NCBI RefSeq assembly: GCF_002483315.1
Contig: NZ_DLHR01000019.1
Coordinates: forward strand, 310,001 to 374,000
DNA length: 64,000 nt
Direction: 5' to 3'
DNA from: Flavobacterium sp. UBA7663
Lineage (GTDB): Bacteria; Bacteroidota; Bacteroidia; Flavobacteriales; Flavobacteriaceae
Each line of letters begins with the position of its first letter. Position 1 is the first letter of the stretch. Positions 9,683 to 18,586 of the stretch are shown piece after piece. Position numbers and translations under genes: made by a program. Under the pieces are notes generated by a model. It did not search any database, had not been told where the DNA came from, and saw nothing but the letters and a program-made list of their open reading frames with translations.

Positions 9683-10852
9683 ATGAACAGATTAGTGATT
9701 ATTGGAAACGGTTTTGATTTAGCACATGGTTTGCCAACGAGTTATAGGGATTTTATAGATGATTATTGGAAAAATGTAAAAGACAGTAATCATAATGGAT
9801 TAGTGTCTTTTAATCTTGATAATTTTGTTGAATTCAAAAACCATGAAAAATTAGATGAATTGATAGATGAAATCGCCAAAATCAAAAACATATACAAAAG
9901 AGATGGTATAGAAGTTTATAAAATAAAAGATAATCCTATAGCTTTAGCAAATAATAGGATTCAACTTATCAATTATAAAAATAAATTTTTTAAATTAATG
10001 AGTTCTGAATCAATAGAGAATTGGGTTGATATTGAAAATTTATATTATAAAACCTTAAAAGAAAGAGCTAAAGGAGAAGTACAAAATCAAAATTATATAT
10101 GGGGAATTAAACAACTAAATGAAGATTTTGAAGAAATTAAAAATTTGTTTGAAAGTTATTTAAATAGTGTTTTTGAACAAAGTTATAATTGGGAAAAAAT
10201 TAAAAATAATGAAATTATTGAGCATTTAATTGAAGTGCCTTGTTATAACGATTTTTTATTTGATAAAGCTCAAGAAGAGTATTTCAATAATTTGGATAAT
10301 TTTAGTATAGAAGAAACAAACTTATTAAGTTTTAATTACACAAAAACCGTTTTTGATTATTCTGAAGAAATCTTGAAATCAAAATTTGATATTTACAACA
10401 ATTATATTCATGGTGCAATTGATTCTAAAGATTTGCCAATTATATTTGGGTTTGGAGATGAGATGGATAAAGAATATCAATTGATTGAAGATATTGACGA
10501 TAATGAATACTTGAAAAATTTTAAATCAATTCAATATTTAGAACACTCAAATTATAAGAATCTTTATAATTTTATAGAATCTGGACCATTTCAAGTTTTT
10601 ATTATGGGCCATTCGTGTGGATTGTCTGATAGAACATTACTAAGCACAATTTTTGAGAATGAAAATTGTCTTTCTGTGAAAGTCTTTTATTATCAATATT
10701 TAGATAAACAAACAGACAAAATAAAAGATAATTATACGGAAATTACTCAAAATATTTCAAGACATTTTAAAGATAAAAAAATGTTGAGAAAAAAAGTGGT
10801 TGAAAAAAGACATTGTAAACCATTAATTAAGTTTCAAGAAACAAAGGAATAA
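9683..10852 (+). CDS. AbiH-family abortive infection protein
   Basis: A 389-aa member of the AbiH family, first known as a lactococcal phage-resistance protein; its biochemical mechanism is unknown. Seen: the N-terminal family signature LVIIGNGFDLAHGLPTSY at residues 4-21, TNLLSFNYTKTVFDY in the middle, and a C-terminal MGHSCGLSDRTLL. The longer ORF from 9608 begins inside the flanking repeat; the ATG at 9683 gives the expected MNRLVIIGNGFD start. The gene is AT-richer than its neighbours, is alone on its strand, and its stop codon touches the right repeat arm, all of which suggest a horizontally acquired cassette. No toxin-antitoxin partner is seen. Confidence 0.88.
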   Translation: MNRLVIIGNGFDLAHGLPTSYRDFIDDYWKNVKDSNHNGLVSFNLDNFVEFKNHEKLDELIDEIAKIKNIYKRDGIEVYKIKDNPIALANNRIQLINYKNKFFKLMSSESIENWVDIENLYYKTLKERAKGEVQNQNYIWGIKQLNEDFEEIKNLFESYLNSVFEQSYNWEKIKNNEIIEHLIEVPCYNDFLFDKAQEEYFNNLDNFSIEETNLLSFNYTKTVFDYSEEILKSKFDIYNNYIHGAIDSKDLPIIFGFGDEMDKEYQLIEDIDDNEYLKNFKSIQYLEHSNYKNLYNFIESGPFQVFIMGHSCGLSDRTLLSTIFENENCLSVKVFYYQYLDKQTDKIKDNYTEITQNISRHFKDKKMLRKKVVEKRHCKPLIKFQETKE

Positions 10853-10881
10853 TGCGATTTTTTCTCTGTCGAAATAACAAA
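10853..10881 (-). repeat. right arm of the inverted repeat flanking the AbiH gene
   Basis: TGCGATTTTTTCTC followed by TGTCGAAATAACAAA: the inverted counterpart of 9607-9636. It begins at the base after the AbiH stop codon. Confidence 0.65.
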
Positions 10882-10924
10882 TTCGCGTAAAAAACTTATT
10901 TTAGCCTTATAAAATTATTCTCTC

Positions 10925-11317
10925 ATGTTCACCATCCAACAAATTCACGAAGCGCACGCCAAAGTAAAAAGTGGTGCCGATTTTCCAAAATACATGCAAG
11001 ACATTATTGCGCTTGGTGTTACTTCCTTTGAAACGTTTGTATTTGACAATCATACTAATTATTATGGTGCCAATGATTTTCGAATAGCTTCAGAAGGTTT
11101 TTCAGAAACCTTAACTATTGCTGATGAAAGTAACGTTGAGCAATTCAAATCAGACTTAAAATCGCACCAACAAGGCAACACTGATTACATGACGTTTTTA
11201 AATGATTGCGCCAAATCAGGTGTTGAAAAATGGATTGTAGTGATGGATAAAATGACGTGCAGTTATTACGACAAAGCCGGGAATGAAATGGTAGTGGAAG
11301 TAATTCCGTCGGTTTAG
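10925..11317 (+). CDS. DUF1398 family protein
   Basis: A 130-aa soluble protein of the DUF1398 (YbcV-like) family, function unknown; older databases call some members phage envelope proteins without good evidence. Seen: the opening MFTIQQIHEAHAKVKSGADF, the central TNYYGANDF and the closing KWIVVMDKMTCSYYDKAGN. It is preceded by the AbiH cassette and followed by a palindromic repeat and a terminator. The family call rests on overall resemblance. Confidence 0.75.
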   Translation: MFTIQQIHEAHAKVKSGADFPKYMQDIIALGVTSFETFVFDNHTNYYGANDFRIASEGFSETLTIADESNVEQFKSDLKSHQQGNTDYMTFLNDCAKSGVEKWIVVMDKMTCSYYDKAGNEMVVEVIPSV

Positions 11318-11325
11318 TTTCACCA

Positions 11326-11383
11326 CAAACTTGTCATTCCGTAGGAATCTCATAAAGAGATGCTTTACAGCATGACAAGTTTG
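11326..11383. repeat. palindromic interspersed repeat
   Basis: CAAACTTGTCAT (11326-11337) and its exact reverse complement ATGACAAGTTTG (11372-11383) flank TCCGTAGGAATCTCATAAAGAGATGC-like sequence. This is the TGTCATTCCGNAGGAATCT type of repeat seen across flavobacterial genomes and could fold into a long hairpin. Confidence 0.7.
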
Positions 11384-11405
11384 CGTTGAGTCAAGTTTTG
11401 AGCAT

Positions 11406-11440
11406 AAAAAAACGGCTCACTTTCGTAAACCGTCTTTTTT
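11406..11440 (-). terminator. terminator, probably bidirectional, between DUF1398 and aminopeptidase genes
   Basis: On the minus strand ACGGTTTAC-GAAA-GTGAGCCGT forms a 9-bp stem with two G-U pairs and a GAAA loop, followed by a T-run. On the plus strand T6 also follows. It lies downstream of both convergent genes. Confidence 0.75.
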
Positions 11441-11465
11441 CTTTCTTCTTGTATCTTTTCTCTAA

Positions 11466-12758
11466 TTAAGCATTCATTATCGACTCAATTTCCTCAATTT
11501 CAATTGGAATGTTTCGCATTAAATTGAACGCAGCTCCTGTTGATTGAATCACCATATCGTCCTCTAAACGAATACCAAAACCTTCTTTCGGAATGTAAAT
11601 TCCAGGTTCAACTGTGAAGACCATGTTAGCTTGCATTGGTTCGTGTAGTAAACCGTAATCGTGAGTATCTAATCCCATGTGGTGCGAAGTTCCGTGCATG
11701 AAATATTTTTTGTATGCTGGCCAATCTGGATTTTCGTTTTGAACATCGGCTTTGTCGATTAATCCTAAACCTAACAATTCAGAAGTCATGATTTTGCCCA
11801 CTTCTACATGATATTGTTTCCATAACGTTCCTGGAACCAACATTTTTGTAGCTTCATTTTTCACATTTAAAACAGCATTGTAAACCGCTTTTTGTCTATC
11901 TGTAAAACGACCTGAAACTGGAACCATACGCGTCATATCACTTGAATAATTCGCATATTCTGCACCAACGTCTAATAAAATTAAATCGCCTGCTTTGCAT
12001 TGTTGGTTGTTTTCAATGTAGTGCAATACATTCGCGTTATTACCCGAAGCGATAATTGGCGTGTAAGCAAAACCTTTCGAACGATTTCTTAAGAATTCAT
12101 GCGCAAATTCAGCCTCAATTTCGTATTCCATTACGTTTGGTTTTACGAATTGCAACACGCGTCTAAAACCTTTTTCAGTAATATCACATGCTTTTTGGAT
12201 TAAATCCAATTCTTCGCTTTCCTTTACCGAACGCAATCTTTGTAAAATAGGATTTGATTTTTCTACTTTGTGTGCTGGATAATTTTCTTTCCACCATTTG
12301 ATAAAACGGGCTTCACGAGTTTCTGTTTCAATAACGGCACGATAATGTTCGTTTGTGTTGATGTAAATCGTATCAGCATATGCCATGATTTCTTTCAACG
12401 TTTTGTGAAAATCCTGTAACCAAATCACCGATTTAATTCCAGAAACTTCAAAAGCTCTTTCTTTGGTAAGTTTTTCACCTTCCCAAATCGCAATATGCTC
12501 GTTGGTTTCTTTTAAGAATAAAATTTCTTTCAAATGTTCGTAAGGTGCATCAGGGAAAAGCAATAAAACACTTTCTTCTTGATCCACTCCCGATAAATAT
12601 AAAATATCTCTATGTTGTGCGAAAGGCAAAGTAGAATCGGCAGAAACTGGATAAATATCGTTTGAATTGAATACCGCAACACTGTTAGGTTTCATTTGAG
12701 CTGTAAATTTCGCTCTGTTTTTAACGTATAAATCGCGGTCTATTTGATGGTATTTCAT
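11466..12758 (-). CDS. pepP: Xaa-Pro aminopeptidase (aminopeptidase P, M24B)
   Basis: Metallo-aminopeptidase that removes N-terminal residues preceding proline; 430 aa, cytoplasmic, no signal peptide. It has an N-terminal creatinase-like domain (residues about 1-165) and a C-terminal pita-bread domain. Metal ligands are seen in order: D in LLDVGAEY, D in SSDMTR, H in HGTSHHMGLDTHD, E in TVEPGIYIP and E in RLEDDMVI. All five are present, so the enzyme should be active. It is monocistronic, convergent with the DUF1398 gene, and divergent from the BNR-repeat gene. Confidence 0.94.
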   Translation of the reverse strand: MKYHQIDRDLYVKNRAKFTAQMKPNSVAVFNSNDIYPVSADSTLPFAQHRDILYLSGVDQEESVLLLFPDAPYEHLKEILFLKETNEHIAIWEGEKLTKERAFEVSGIKSVIWLQDFHKTLKEIMAYADTIYINTNEHYRAVIETETREARFIKWWKENYPAHKVEKSNPILQRLRSVKESEELDLIQKACDITEKGFRRVLQFVKPNVMEYEIEAEFAHEFLRNRSKGFAYTPIIASGNNANVLHYIENNQQCKAGDLILLDVGAEYANYSSDMTRMVPVSGRFTDRQKAVYNAVLNVKNEATKMLVPGTLWKQYHVEVGKIMTSELLGLGLIDKADVQNENPDWPAYKKYFMHGTSHHMGLDTHDYGLLHEPMQANMVFTVEPGIYIPKEGFGIRLEDDMVIQSTGAAFNLMRNIPIEIEEIESIMNA

Positions 12759-12827
12759 GGTTTATGATTTTTTTCGATTTCCAAAAATAAAAAGATAAAA
12801 ATGAAAAGTTGTTAAATACTTTAGAAA

Positions 12828-12860
12828 TTTTGTAGAAGTGCAATGTTTTGGCTAATTTTC
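12828..12860 (+). promoter_or_regulatory. possible promoter of the BNR-repeat/ChaN operon
   Basis: TTTTG at 12828-12832, 20 nt, then TAATTTTC at 12853-12860 (one mismatch to TAnnTTTG), 16 nt before the ATG. Confidence 0.4.
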
Positions 12861-12876
12861 AACAAAATTTTTCAAG

Positions 12877-15654
12877 ATGAAGCAAATTACGCTACTGTTT
12901 TTATTGATTGTGCAATCAACAATCGCTCAAAATTCGTTGTTTAATCAAGTAGAAGCTAAAAATATCGGACCAACCATCATGAGCGGTCGTGTGGTAGATT
13001 TAGCTGTTAATCCAAAAAATCCAACCGAATTTTATGTCGCTTATGCTACTGGCGGACTTTGGTACACTAATAATAACGGAACTTCTTTCAGTCCAATGAT
13101 GGATTCGGCAGAAACTGTTAATTGTGGTTCGGTTACGGTAGATTGGAATTCGGGAACTATTTGGGTAGGAACGGGTGAAGTGAATGCTTCGCGTTCGTCT
13201 TATGCTGGAGTTGGGGTTTTAAAATCTTCGGATAAAGGTAAAACTTGGGAAAATTTAGGATTAAAAGATTCGCATCATATCAGCAGAATTTGGGTTAACC
13301 CAAGCAATTTGAATGAAATTGTAGTAGCTGCTGTCGGACATTTGTATACGACCAACAAAGAACGTGGTATTTACAAATCAATTGATGGTGGGAAATCTTG
13401 GAAACAAACATTGTTCGTTGCTGAAGATGCTGGAATTATTGATTTAGCGGTTTCGAAAAATAATCCAAAAATCATGTTTGCTGCGTCTTGGCAAAAAGAT
13501 AGAAAAGCGTGGCATTTTGATGGTGATGGAGAAAAATCAGGAATTTATAAAAGTGAAGATGGCGGAACTTCTTGGAAATTAGTTACCACAAAAGAAAGCG
13601 GATTTCCTGCTAATGAAGGTGTGGGAAGAATTGGTTTGGCACTATTTAATGAAAACTTGATTTATGCCGTTGTTGATAATCAGAACAAACGACCAAAAAC
13701 AGCTTCAAAAAATAAATTGACTACGATGTTGTCAACTCCTGGAGCTGATTTCATGGAAATTTCGAACAAAGAACTGAATATCGCTTTAAAAGAAAGCGGT
13801 TTTAGAGATAAATATCGTGCGGAAAACATTAAAAATTGGGTTACTGACAACAACATGGAACCAAAAGAAGTTTTGGCTGTTTTGTCTGATGCAAATAAAG
13901 CGTTATTTGAAACCGAAGTAATTGGTTGTGAAGTCTACAAATCGGAAGATGGCGGAAAATCTTGGAAAAAAACCAATCAGAATTACATTGACGATATGTT
14001 TTATACCTACGGCTATTACTTTGCGAACATTTCGGTTGATGAGAAAAATCAAAATCGTGTTTATATTGGTGGTGTTCCGTTATTGTTTTCAGAAGATGGA
14101 GGAAAAACTTTTACTGCCATTTCTAAAGAAAACGTTCATGCCGATCATCACGTAACTTGGGTAAATCCTGAAAATCCAAATCACATTATTAACGGAAACG
14201 ATGGTGGTGTGAATATTTCGTATGATAATGGCGAACATTGGATTAAGTGTAATAATGAAGCGGTAAGTCAGTTTTATGCCGTGAATGTGGATTATCAAGA
14301 AAATTATAATGTCTATGGAGGAATGCAAGATAACGGCGTTTGGTTTGGTCCGAATAATTACTCGCATAATGTTGCTTGGCATCAAGAAGGGAAATATCCG
14401 TATCAAGAATTAATGGGTGGCGATGGTATGCAAACACAAATTGATAGTCGTAATCCAAATGTAGTTTTTACAGGTTATCAATTTGGAAATTACTATAAAA
14501 TCAATCAGAAAGAAGGAAAGTTTGATTACATTACACCAAAAGCTCCAAAAGGAGAAAAACCTTATCGTTTCAATTGGCAAACACCGATTTTGTTATCATC
14601 ACACAATCAAGATATTTTGTACATGGGTTCGGAGTTTTTACATCGTTCTATGAATCAAGGTGAAACTTGGGAAAGAATTTCAGGTGATTTAACAAACGGA
14701 GCTAAAGAAGGAAATGTAGCTTTTGGAACTTTGACAACTATTTCAGAAAGTAAATTCCAATTCGGATTGCTTTATGCAGGTTCTGATGATGGAAAAATTC
14801 ATGTTTCAAAAGATGGAGGCGTTTCTTGGCAATTGATTTCGGGTAATTTACCACAAAATTTATGGGTTTCAAGAGTTGCCGCTTCAACTTACAAAAAAGA
14901 AAGAGTTTATGCCACTTTAAACGGTTATAGAAACGATATTTTTGAAAGCTATGCTTATGTTTCGGAAGATTTTGGTGCGACTTGGACATCAATTTCAAAC
15001 GGATTAACAGAAGCAGTTAACGTAATTGTGGAAGATTCAGCAAATGAGAATATTTTATATGTTGGAACCGATAATGGCTTGTTTATTTCGTTAGACAAAG
15101 GTACAACTTGGCAAGATTTCTCCAACGGAATGCCAAAAGTGGCGGTTCATGATGCGGTAATTCAAACCAAAGCTAAAGAATTAATCGTAGGAACTCATGG
15201 TCGTTCGATTTATAAAATGGATATTTCTAAAGTTCAGGAATTGACTAAAGACGTTTTGGCTAAAAACATTCATTTATTTAAAATAAACGATAGAACAAAA
15301 TCAGAACGTTGGGGAAGTCAAAATTACGCATGGGGAAAACCGAGTGAGCCGTCTCAAGACATTTGGTTTTATTCAAACGGTGATGAAATGGTAAATGTTT
15401 CTGTTACAAATGAAGCAGGAATGGTAGTTCATTTTCAAAAAGTGGATGCAAAAAAAGGCTTGAATTCGTTTACCTACGATTATTCGCTTTCAAAAGAAGT
15501 TGCTGAAAAGTGGAATAAGAAAGACAAAAATATCAAAATTAAAGAAGCTGAAAACAAGAAGTTTTATTTGCCTGTTGGGAAATATAAAATGGCAGTTTCA
15601 AAAGATAAAGTAACAGAAACCAAATCGTTTGAAGTTTCAGCTCCAAAAAAATAA
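12877..15654 (+). CDS. secreted BNR/sortilin-like beta-propeller protein
   Basis: A 925-aa exported protein of the VPS10/sortilin or BNR-repeat glycosyl-hydrolase-like family. Seen: a signal peptide at 1-17 (MKQITLLFLLIVQSTIAQ); repeated Asp-box-type motifs such as SSDKGKTWENL, SIDGGKSWKQT, SEDGGTSWKLV, SEDGGKSWKKT, SKDGGVSWQLI and SLDKGTTWQDF across residues about 100-760; and a C-terminal domain of about 150 residues. No T9SS signal is seen at the C-terminus. Database entries often say glycosyl hydrolase, but no catalytic residues support this; a binding or scaffolding role is as likely. The ChaN-like gene follows after 3 nt, so the two are co-transcribed. Confidence 0.85.
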   Translation: MKQITLLFLLIVQSTIAQNSLFNQVEAKNIGPTIMSGRVVDLAVNPKNPTEFYVAYATGGLWYTNNNGTSFSPMMDSAETVNCGSVTVDWNSGTIWVGTGEVNASRSSYAGVGVLKSSDKGKTWENLGLKDSHHISRIWVNPSNLNEIVVAAVGHLYTTNKERGIYKSIDGGKSWKQTLFVAEDAGIIDLAVSKNNPKIMFAASWQKDRKAWHFDGDGEKSGIYKSEDGGTSWKLVTTKESGFPANEGVGRIGLALFNENLIYAVVDNQNKRPKTASKNKLTTMLSTPGADFMEISNKELNIALKESGFRDKYRAENIKNWVTDNNMEPKEVLAVLSDANKALFETEVIGCEVYKSEDGGKSWKKTNQNYIDDMFYTYGYYFANISVDEKNQNRVYIGGVPLLFSEDGGKTFTAISKENVHADHHVTWVNPENPNHIINGNDGGVNISYDNGEHWIKCNNEAVSQFYAVNVDYQENYNVYGGMQDNGVWFGPNNYSHNVAWHQEGKYPYQELMGGDGMQTQIDSRNPNVVFTGYQFGNYYKINQKEGKFDYITPKAPKGEKPYRFNWQTPILLSSHNQDILYMGSEFLHRSMNQGETWERISGDLTNGAKEGNVAFGTLTTISESKFQFGLLYAGSDDGKIHVSKDGGVSWQLISGNLPQNLWVSRVAASTYKKERVYATLNGYRNDIFESYAYVSEDFGATWTSISNGLTEAVNVIVEDSANENILYVGTDNGLFISLDKGTTWQDFSNGMPKVAVHDAVIQTKAKELIVGTHGRSIYKMDISKVQELTKDVLAKNIHLFKINDRTKSERWGSQNYAWGKPSEPSQDIWFYSNGDEMVNVSVTNEAGMVVHFQKVDAKKGLNSFTYDYSLSKEVAEKWNKKDKNIKIKEAENKKFYLPVGKYKMAVSKDKVTETKSFEVSAPKK

Positions 15655-15657
15655 AAT

Positions 15658-16509
15658 ATGAAAAATCTAATTCTGTATATGGCGATTGTTTGGTCTTTGT
15701 CTTCTGTGGCACAAGACAAAAAAGCCTATCAAATTTTTGATAAGAACGGTAAAAGAACTTCCTATGAAAAACTCTTAAAAGCTGGAGAAAAGGCTGAAGT
15801 GGTTTTGTTTGGTGAATATCATGATAATTCAATTGTACATTGGTTGCAATTGGAGTTTACTAAAGATTTGGATCAAAAGAAGCTATTGGTTTTAGGTGCT
15901 GAAATGCTCGAAGCAGACAATCAAAAGCAACTCGACCAATATTTAAAAGACGAAATCAATCAAAAACAATTGGATTCTTCGGCTCGTCTTTGGAAAAATT
16001 ATAAAACCGATTATAAACCTTTAGTCGATTTTGCAAAAGAGAAAAAAATTAATTTTATTGCTACAAATGTGCCTCGAAGATACGCTTCGTTAGTATTTAA
16101 AAAAGATTTAGTGGCTTTGGATTCGCTTTCTGCTCTAGAGAAATCGTGGATTGCTCCGTTGCCAATAGAATTTGATATTAATTTACCAGGTTATAAAAGC
16201 ATGATGGGAATGCAAGGAGGTCATGCAGGCGAAAAAATGCCGAAAGCCCAAGCCATTAAAGACGCTACAATGGCTTATTTTATCAATAAAAATAGAAAAG
16301 AGAACAGCATTTTTGTGCATTACAACGGAACATATCATTCCGATAATTACGAAGGGATTAATTGGTATTTAAGAAAATTAGATTCAGAAATAAAAATCAT
16401 TACCATAGCCACAGTTGAACAAAAAGATATTTCAAAATTAGAAGCCGAACATTACAATAAAGCCGACTTTATTCTCGTTATAGATGAAGACGTAACAAAA
16501 ACGTATTAA
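15658..16509 (+). CDS. ChaN-family (DUF399) exported protein
   Basis: A 283-aa exported protein of the ChaN family, linked in other bacteria to haem or iron handling. Residues 1-18 form a signal peptide (MKNLILYMAIVWSLSSVAQ) without a clear lipobox cysteine. Family motifs: VVLFGEYHDNSIVHW near residue 48, GAEMLEADNQ near 81, and IFVHYNGTYHSDNYEG near 222. The histidines in the first and last motifs match haem-ligand positions described for the family. It lies 3 nt after the beta-propeller gene; the shared function is unknown. Confidence 0.85.
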   Translation: MKNLILYMAIVWSLSSVAQDKKAYQIFDKNGKRTSYEKLLKAGEKAEVVLFGEYHDNSIVHWLQLEFTKDLDQKKLLVLGAEMLEADNQKQLDQYLKDEINQKQLDSSARLWKNYKTDYKPLVDFAKEKKINFIATNVPRRYASLVFKKDLVALDSLSALEKSWIAPLPIEFDINLPGYKSMMGMQGGHAGEKMPKAQAIKDATMAYFINKNRKENSIFVHYNGTYHSDNYEGINWYLRKLDSEIKIITIATVEQKDISKLEAEHYNKADFILVIDEDVTKTY

Positions 16510-16529
16510 AATCGTCTTATTTTTGAAAC

Positions 16530-16622
16530 CAAACGTAGGGTTTTGTTTAATGTTGGATTCCTGCTTTCCGTTATAGTCCCGATTTTATCGGGAGCTATCA
16601 CTCCAATCAGGGTTAGAAAACA
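16530..16622. repeat. probable interspersed repeat with hairpin
   Basis: GGATTCCTGCTTTCCGTTAT, then the hairpin TCCCGAT-TTT-ATCGGGA (16577-16593) and CACTCCAATCAGGG. The words resemble a repeat family (GATTCC-GCTTTCCG...CCAATCAGGG) that I recall from flavobacterial genomes. Only one copy is in the window, so repeat status cannot be proved here. Confidence 0.45.
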
Positions 16623-16631
16623 ATCGATAGT

Positions 16632-17504
16632 ATGAAAAAATTAGTAGTTTTATTCATTTTACTAGTTGGTGCATTTGCTTTTTTCTCTTGTGAGGATTCA
16701 GATGGTGTATCAGAAGAGCCTCATTTAATAGTCAAATTCCAATTTGATCCTAATCAAGTGCGATTGAATAATTTAGGTCAACCTGCTACTATTCCATCTG
16801 GTCACGCAGCACAATCACCTGACTTTAGTAAAATTAGTGCTCATTATTTTGAGTTGGCACCCACAGCTTATACCCAACTTGGAGATGGAGCTATTTTGTA
16901 TCACGCAGATGAAACAACTGCAGGCGGAGCTGTAGCTATCGATTTTAGCAAAGCTGTCGTGGTTGGCGAAGGCGAAGCGTTTTTGAGAATTCCATTAAGT
17001 CAAGTAGCACAAGGTAATTATGAATATGTTCGCGTTTCTTTGGCTTACCAAGAATATACTATTTCCGTTAGAAATGCAGGAACTGATTATCTAGGAAAAT
17101 TAGCAAGTTTTGTTGGATACAATTCGTACATCACAACACATTCTATAGGTAATAACTCTTTTCCTGTTAATGCAAATCGACTACAAGGTTACTGGGCTTT
17201 TGCTTTGAATGATTTTCCTTATGCTACTTCAGGTCAAACACCAGCCGGAGCCACAACAGTTCCAAACCCAATTGCAGCAACTTCTCCAATACCTGCGGGC
17301 TCTTGTGTAGTAACAGGAAAATTTGCTCAAAATCTTATTATTAATGGTAATGAAACGCGCGATGTAGTGATTACTTTATCCCTTTCTTCTAACAATAGTT
17401 TTGAATGGCAAGAAGTTACTTCAGATGGTAAATATGAGCCTTCAATAGGTGAAAATGTGGTTGATATGGGCTTAAGAGGATTGATACCTACTTATGTTAA
17501 ATAA
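16632..17504 (+). CDS. hypothetical surface lipoprotein
   Basis: A 290-aa protein I do not recognise. Residues 1-20 form a lipoprotein signal with lipobox FFSC, followed by EDSDG; an acidic stretch just after the cysteine is a surface-export signature in Bacteroidota lipoproteins. The rest is rich in beta-type sequence, with conserved-looking segments such as FDPNQVRLNNLGQP, HYFELAPTAYTQLG, YVRVSLAYQEY and GKFAQNLIINGNETRDV. There is no catalytic motif. It stands alone between the ChaN gene and sdhC. A carbohydrate- or metal-binding surface protein is possible but unsupported. Confidence 0.75.
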   Translation: MKKLVVLFILLVGAFAFFSCEDSDGVSEEPHLIVKFQFDPNQVRLNNLGQPATIPSGHAAQSPDFSKISAHYFELAPTAYTQLGDGAILYHADETTAGGAVAIDFSKAVVVGEGEAFLRIPLSQVAQGNYEYVRVSLAYQEYTISVRNAGTDYLGKLASFVGYNSYITTHSIGNNSFPVNANRLQGYWAFALNDFPYATSGQTPAGATTVPNPIAATSPIPAGSCVVTGKFAQNLIINGNETRDVVITLSLSSNNSFEWQEVTSDGKYEPSIGENVVDMGLRGLIPTYVK

Positions 17505-17613
17505 ATATATTTGCTAAAATATTATACACTACCATGATTTTAAGTACCTAAACACTTGATATTCAACGATAGTTAAATTCATTTTAAAATCATTATAAAT
17601 TAGCTCGAAAAGG

Positions 17614-17644
17614 TTGTAGTTAATTTCAAATAGCCTTATTTTTG
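17614..17644 (+). promoter_or_regulatory. promoter of sdhCAB
   Basis: TTG at 17614-17616, 20 nt, then TATTTTTG at 17637-17644: a good Bacteroidota -33/-7 pair 39 nt before the sdhC ATG. Confidence 0.65.
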
Positions 17645-17683
17645 TTTGATTTTTTATTAAACTAGTACAATCAAATAAAAATT

Positions 17684-18568
17684 ATGGCAAAATCGGCACT
17701 ATTAAAGTCATCTATTGTTAAAAAATACTGGATGGCTCTTACAGGTTTATTTTTATGCTTGTTTTTGGCGGGGCATTTGGCAGGAAATCTTCAATTGATT
17801 TTTGGAACCAGTAAGCAATTTAATGAATATGCATTATTCATGACCACCAATCCAGCAGTTAAGTTACTTTCTTATCTTACTTACATTTCAATTTTATTCC
17901 ATGCTATTGATGGAATCATGTTAACAATCCAAAACAAAAAGGCAAGACCAGTTGGTTATGCTAAAACAGATGGTTCTTCAAGCAGTTTAGCTTCAAGAAA
18001 TATGGCGGTTTTAGGAACAGTTATTATGGTTTTTATCGCTACACACATGGTGAATTTTTGGGCTAAAATGCATTTTGACAAAAACATGCCGTTAGTTCAA
18101 AAAGAAATGGACAATGGTATGGGACAAAAACAAATTCAGTTAGTGGGAACTAAAGATTCTCAAATGCCTTACATGCAATTGGATCAAAGCGGAAAATTAT
18201 CTAAAGAATTTTTTGAGACAATCAAAATGCAAACACAAGGGCAATACGATTTAGAAGTACAAGACATGACTAAAATCGTAAACAAAAAAACAGGTGAAGT
18301 AGTTTTTGAAGGTTACAAAGATTTGTATAAATTAACTGTAGACTTTTTTAAAGATGCTAAATACGGATTGTTTTTTACAATCGGTTATGTTTTAGCAATG
18401 TTAGCTTTGGCATTTCACTTATGGCATGGTTTTCAAAGTGCTTTTCAATCTTTAGGGGTTAATAGTTCTAAATTAACACCTGTTATTAAGTTTTTCGGAA
18501 AAGCATTCGCAATTATAGTTCCGCTATTATTTGCAATTATTCCAGTTATCTTACACTTTAAAAAATAA
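17684..18568 (+). CDS. sdhC: succinate dehydrogenase/fumarate reductase cytochrome b subunit
   Basis: Membrane anchor of respiratory complex II, of the five-helix diheme b type used with menaquinone. Hydrophobic segments lie at about 15-38, 57-80, 105-125, 227-250 and 268-290. Candidate haem histidines are in AGHLAGNLQ, ILFHAIDG, ATHMVNFW and AFHLWHGFQS. The protein is 294 aa, longer than many homologues. A charged stretch of about 90 residues (about 126-215) sits between helices 3 and 4. It is the first gene of sdhCAB, 18 nt before sdhA. Confidence 0.93.
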   Translation: MAKSALLKSSIVKKYWMALTGLFLCLFLAGHLAGNLQLIFGTSKQFNEYALFMTTNPAVKLLSYLTYISILFHAIDGIMLTIQNKKARPVGYAKTDGSSSSLASRNMAVLGTVIMVFIATHMVNFWAKMHFDKNMPLVQKEMDNGMGQKQIQLVGTKDSQMPYMQLDQSGKLSKEFFETIKMQTQGQYDLEVQDMTKIVNKKTGEVVFEGYKDLYKLTVDFFKDAKYGLFFTIGYVLAMLALAFHLWHGFQSAFQSLGVNSSKLTPVIKFFGKAFAIIVPLLFAIIPVILHFKK

Positions 18569-18586
18569 TCAACATCAGTATATATT

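Noticed and set aside
14089..14458. Antisense ORFs inside the BNR-repeat gene
   Set aside because: Shadows of biased codon use in a strong coding frame; no start signals or family features.
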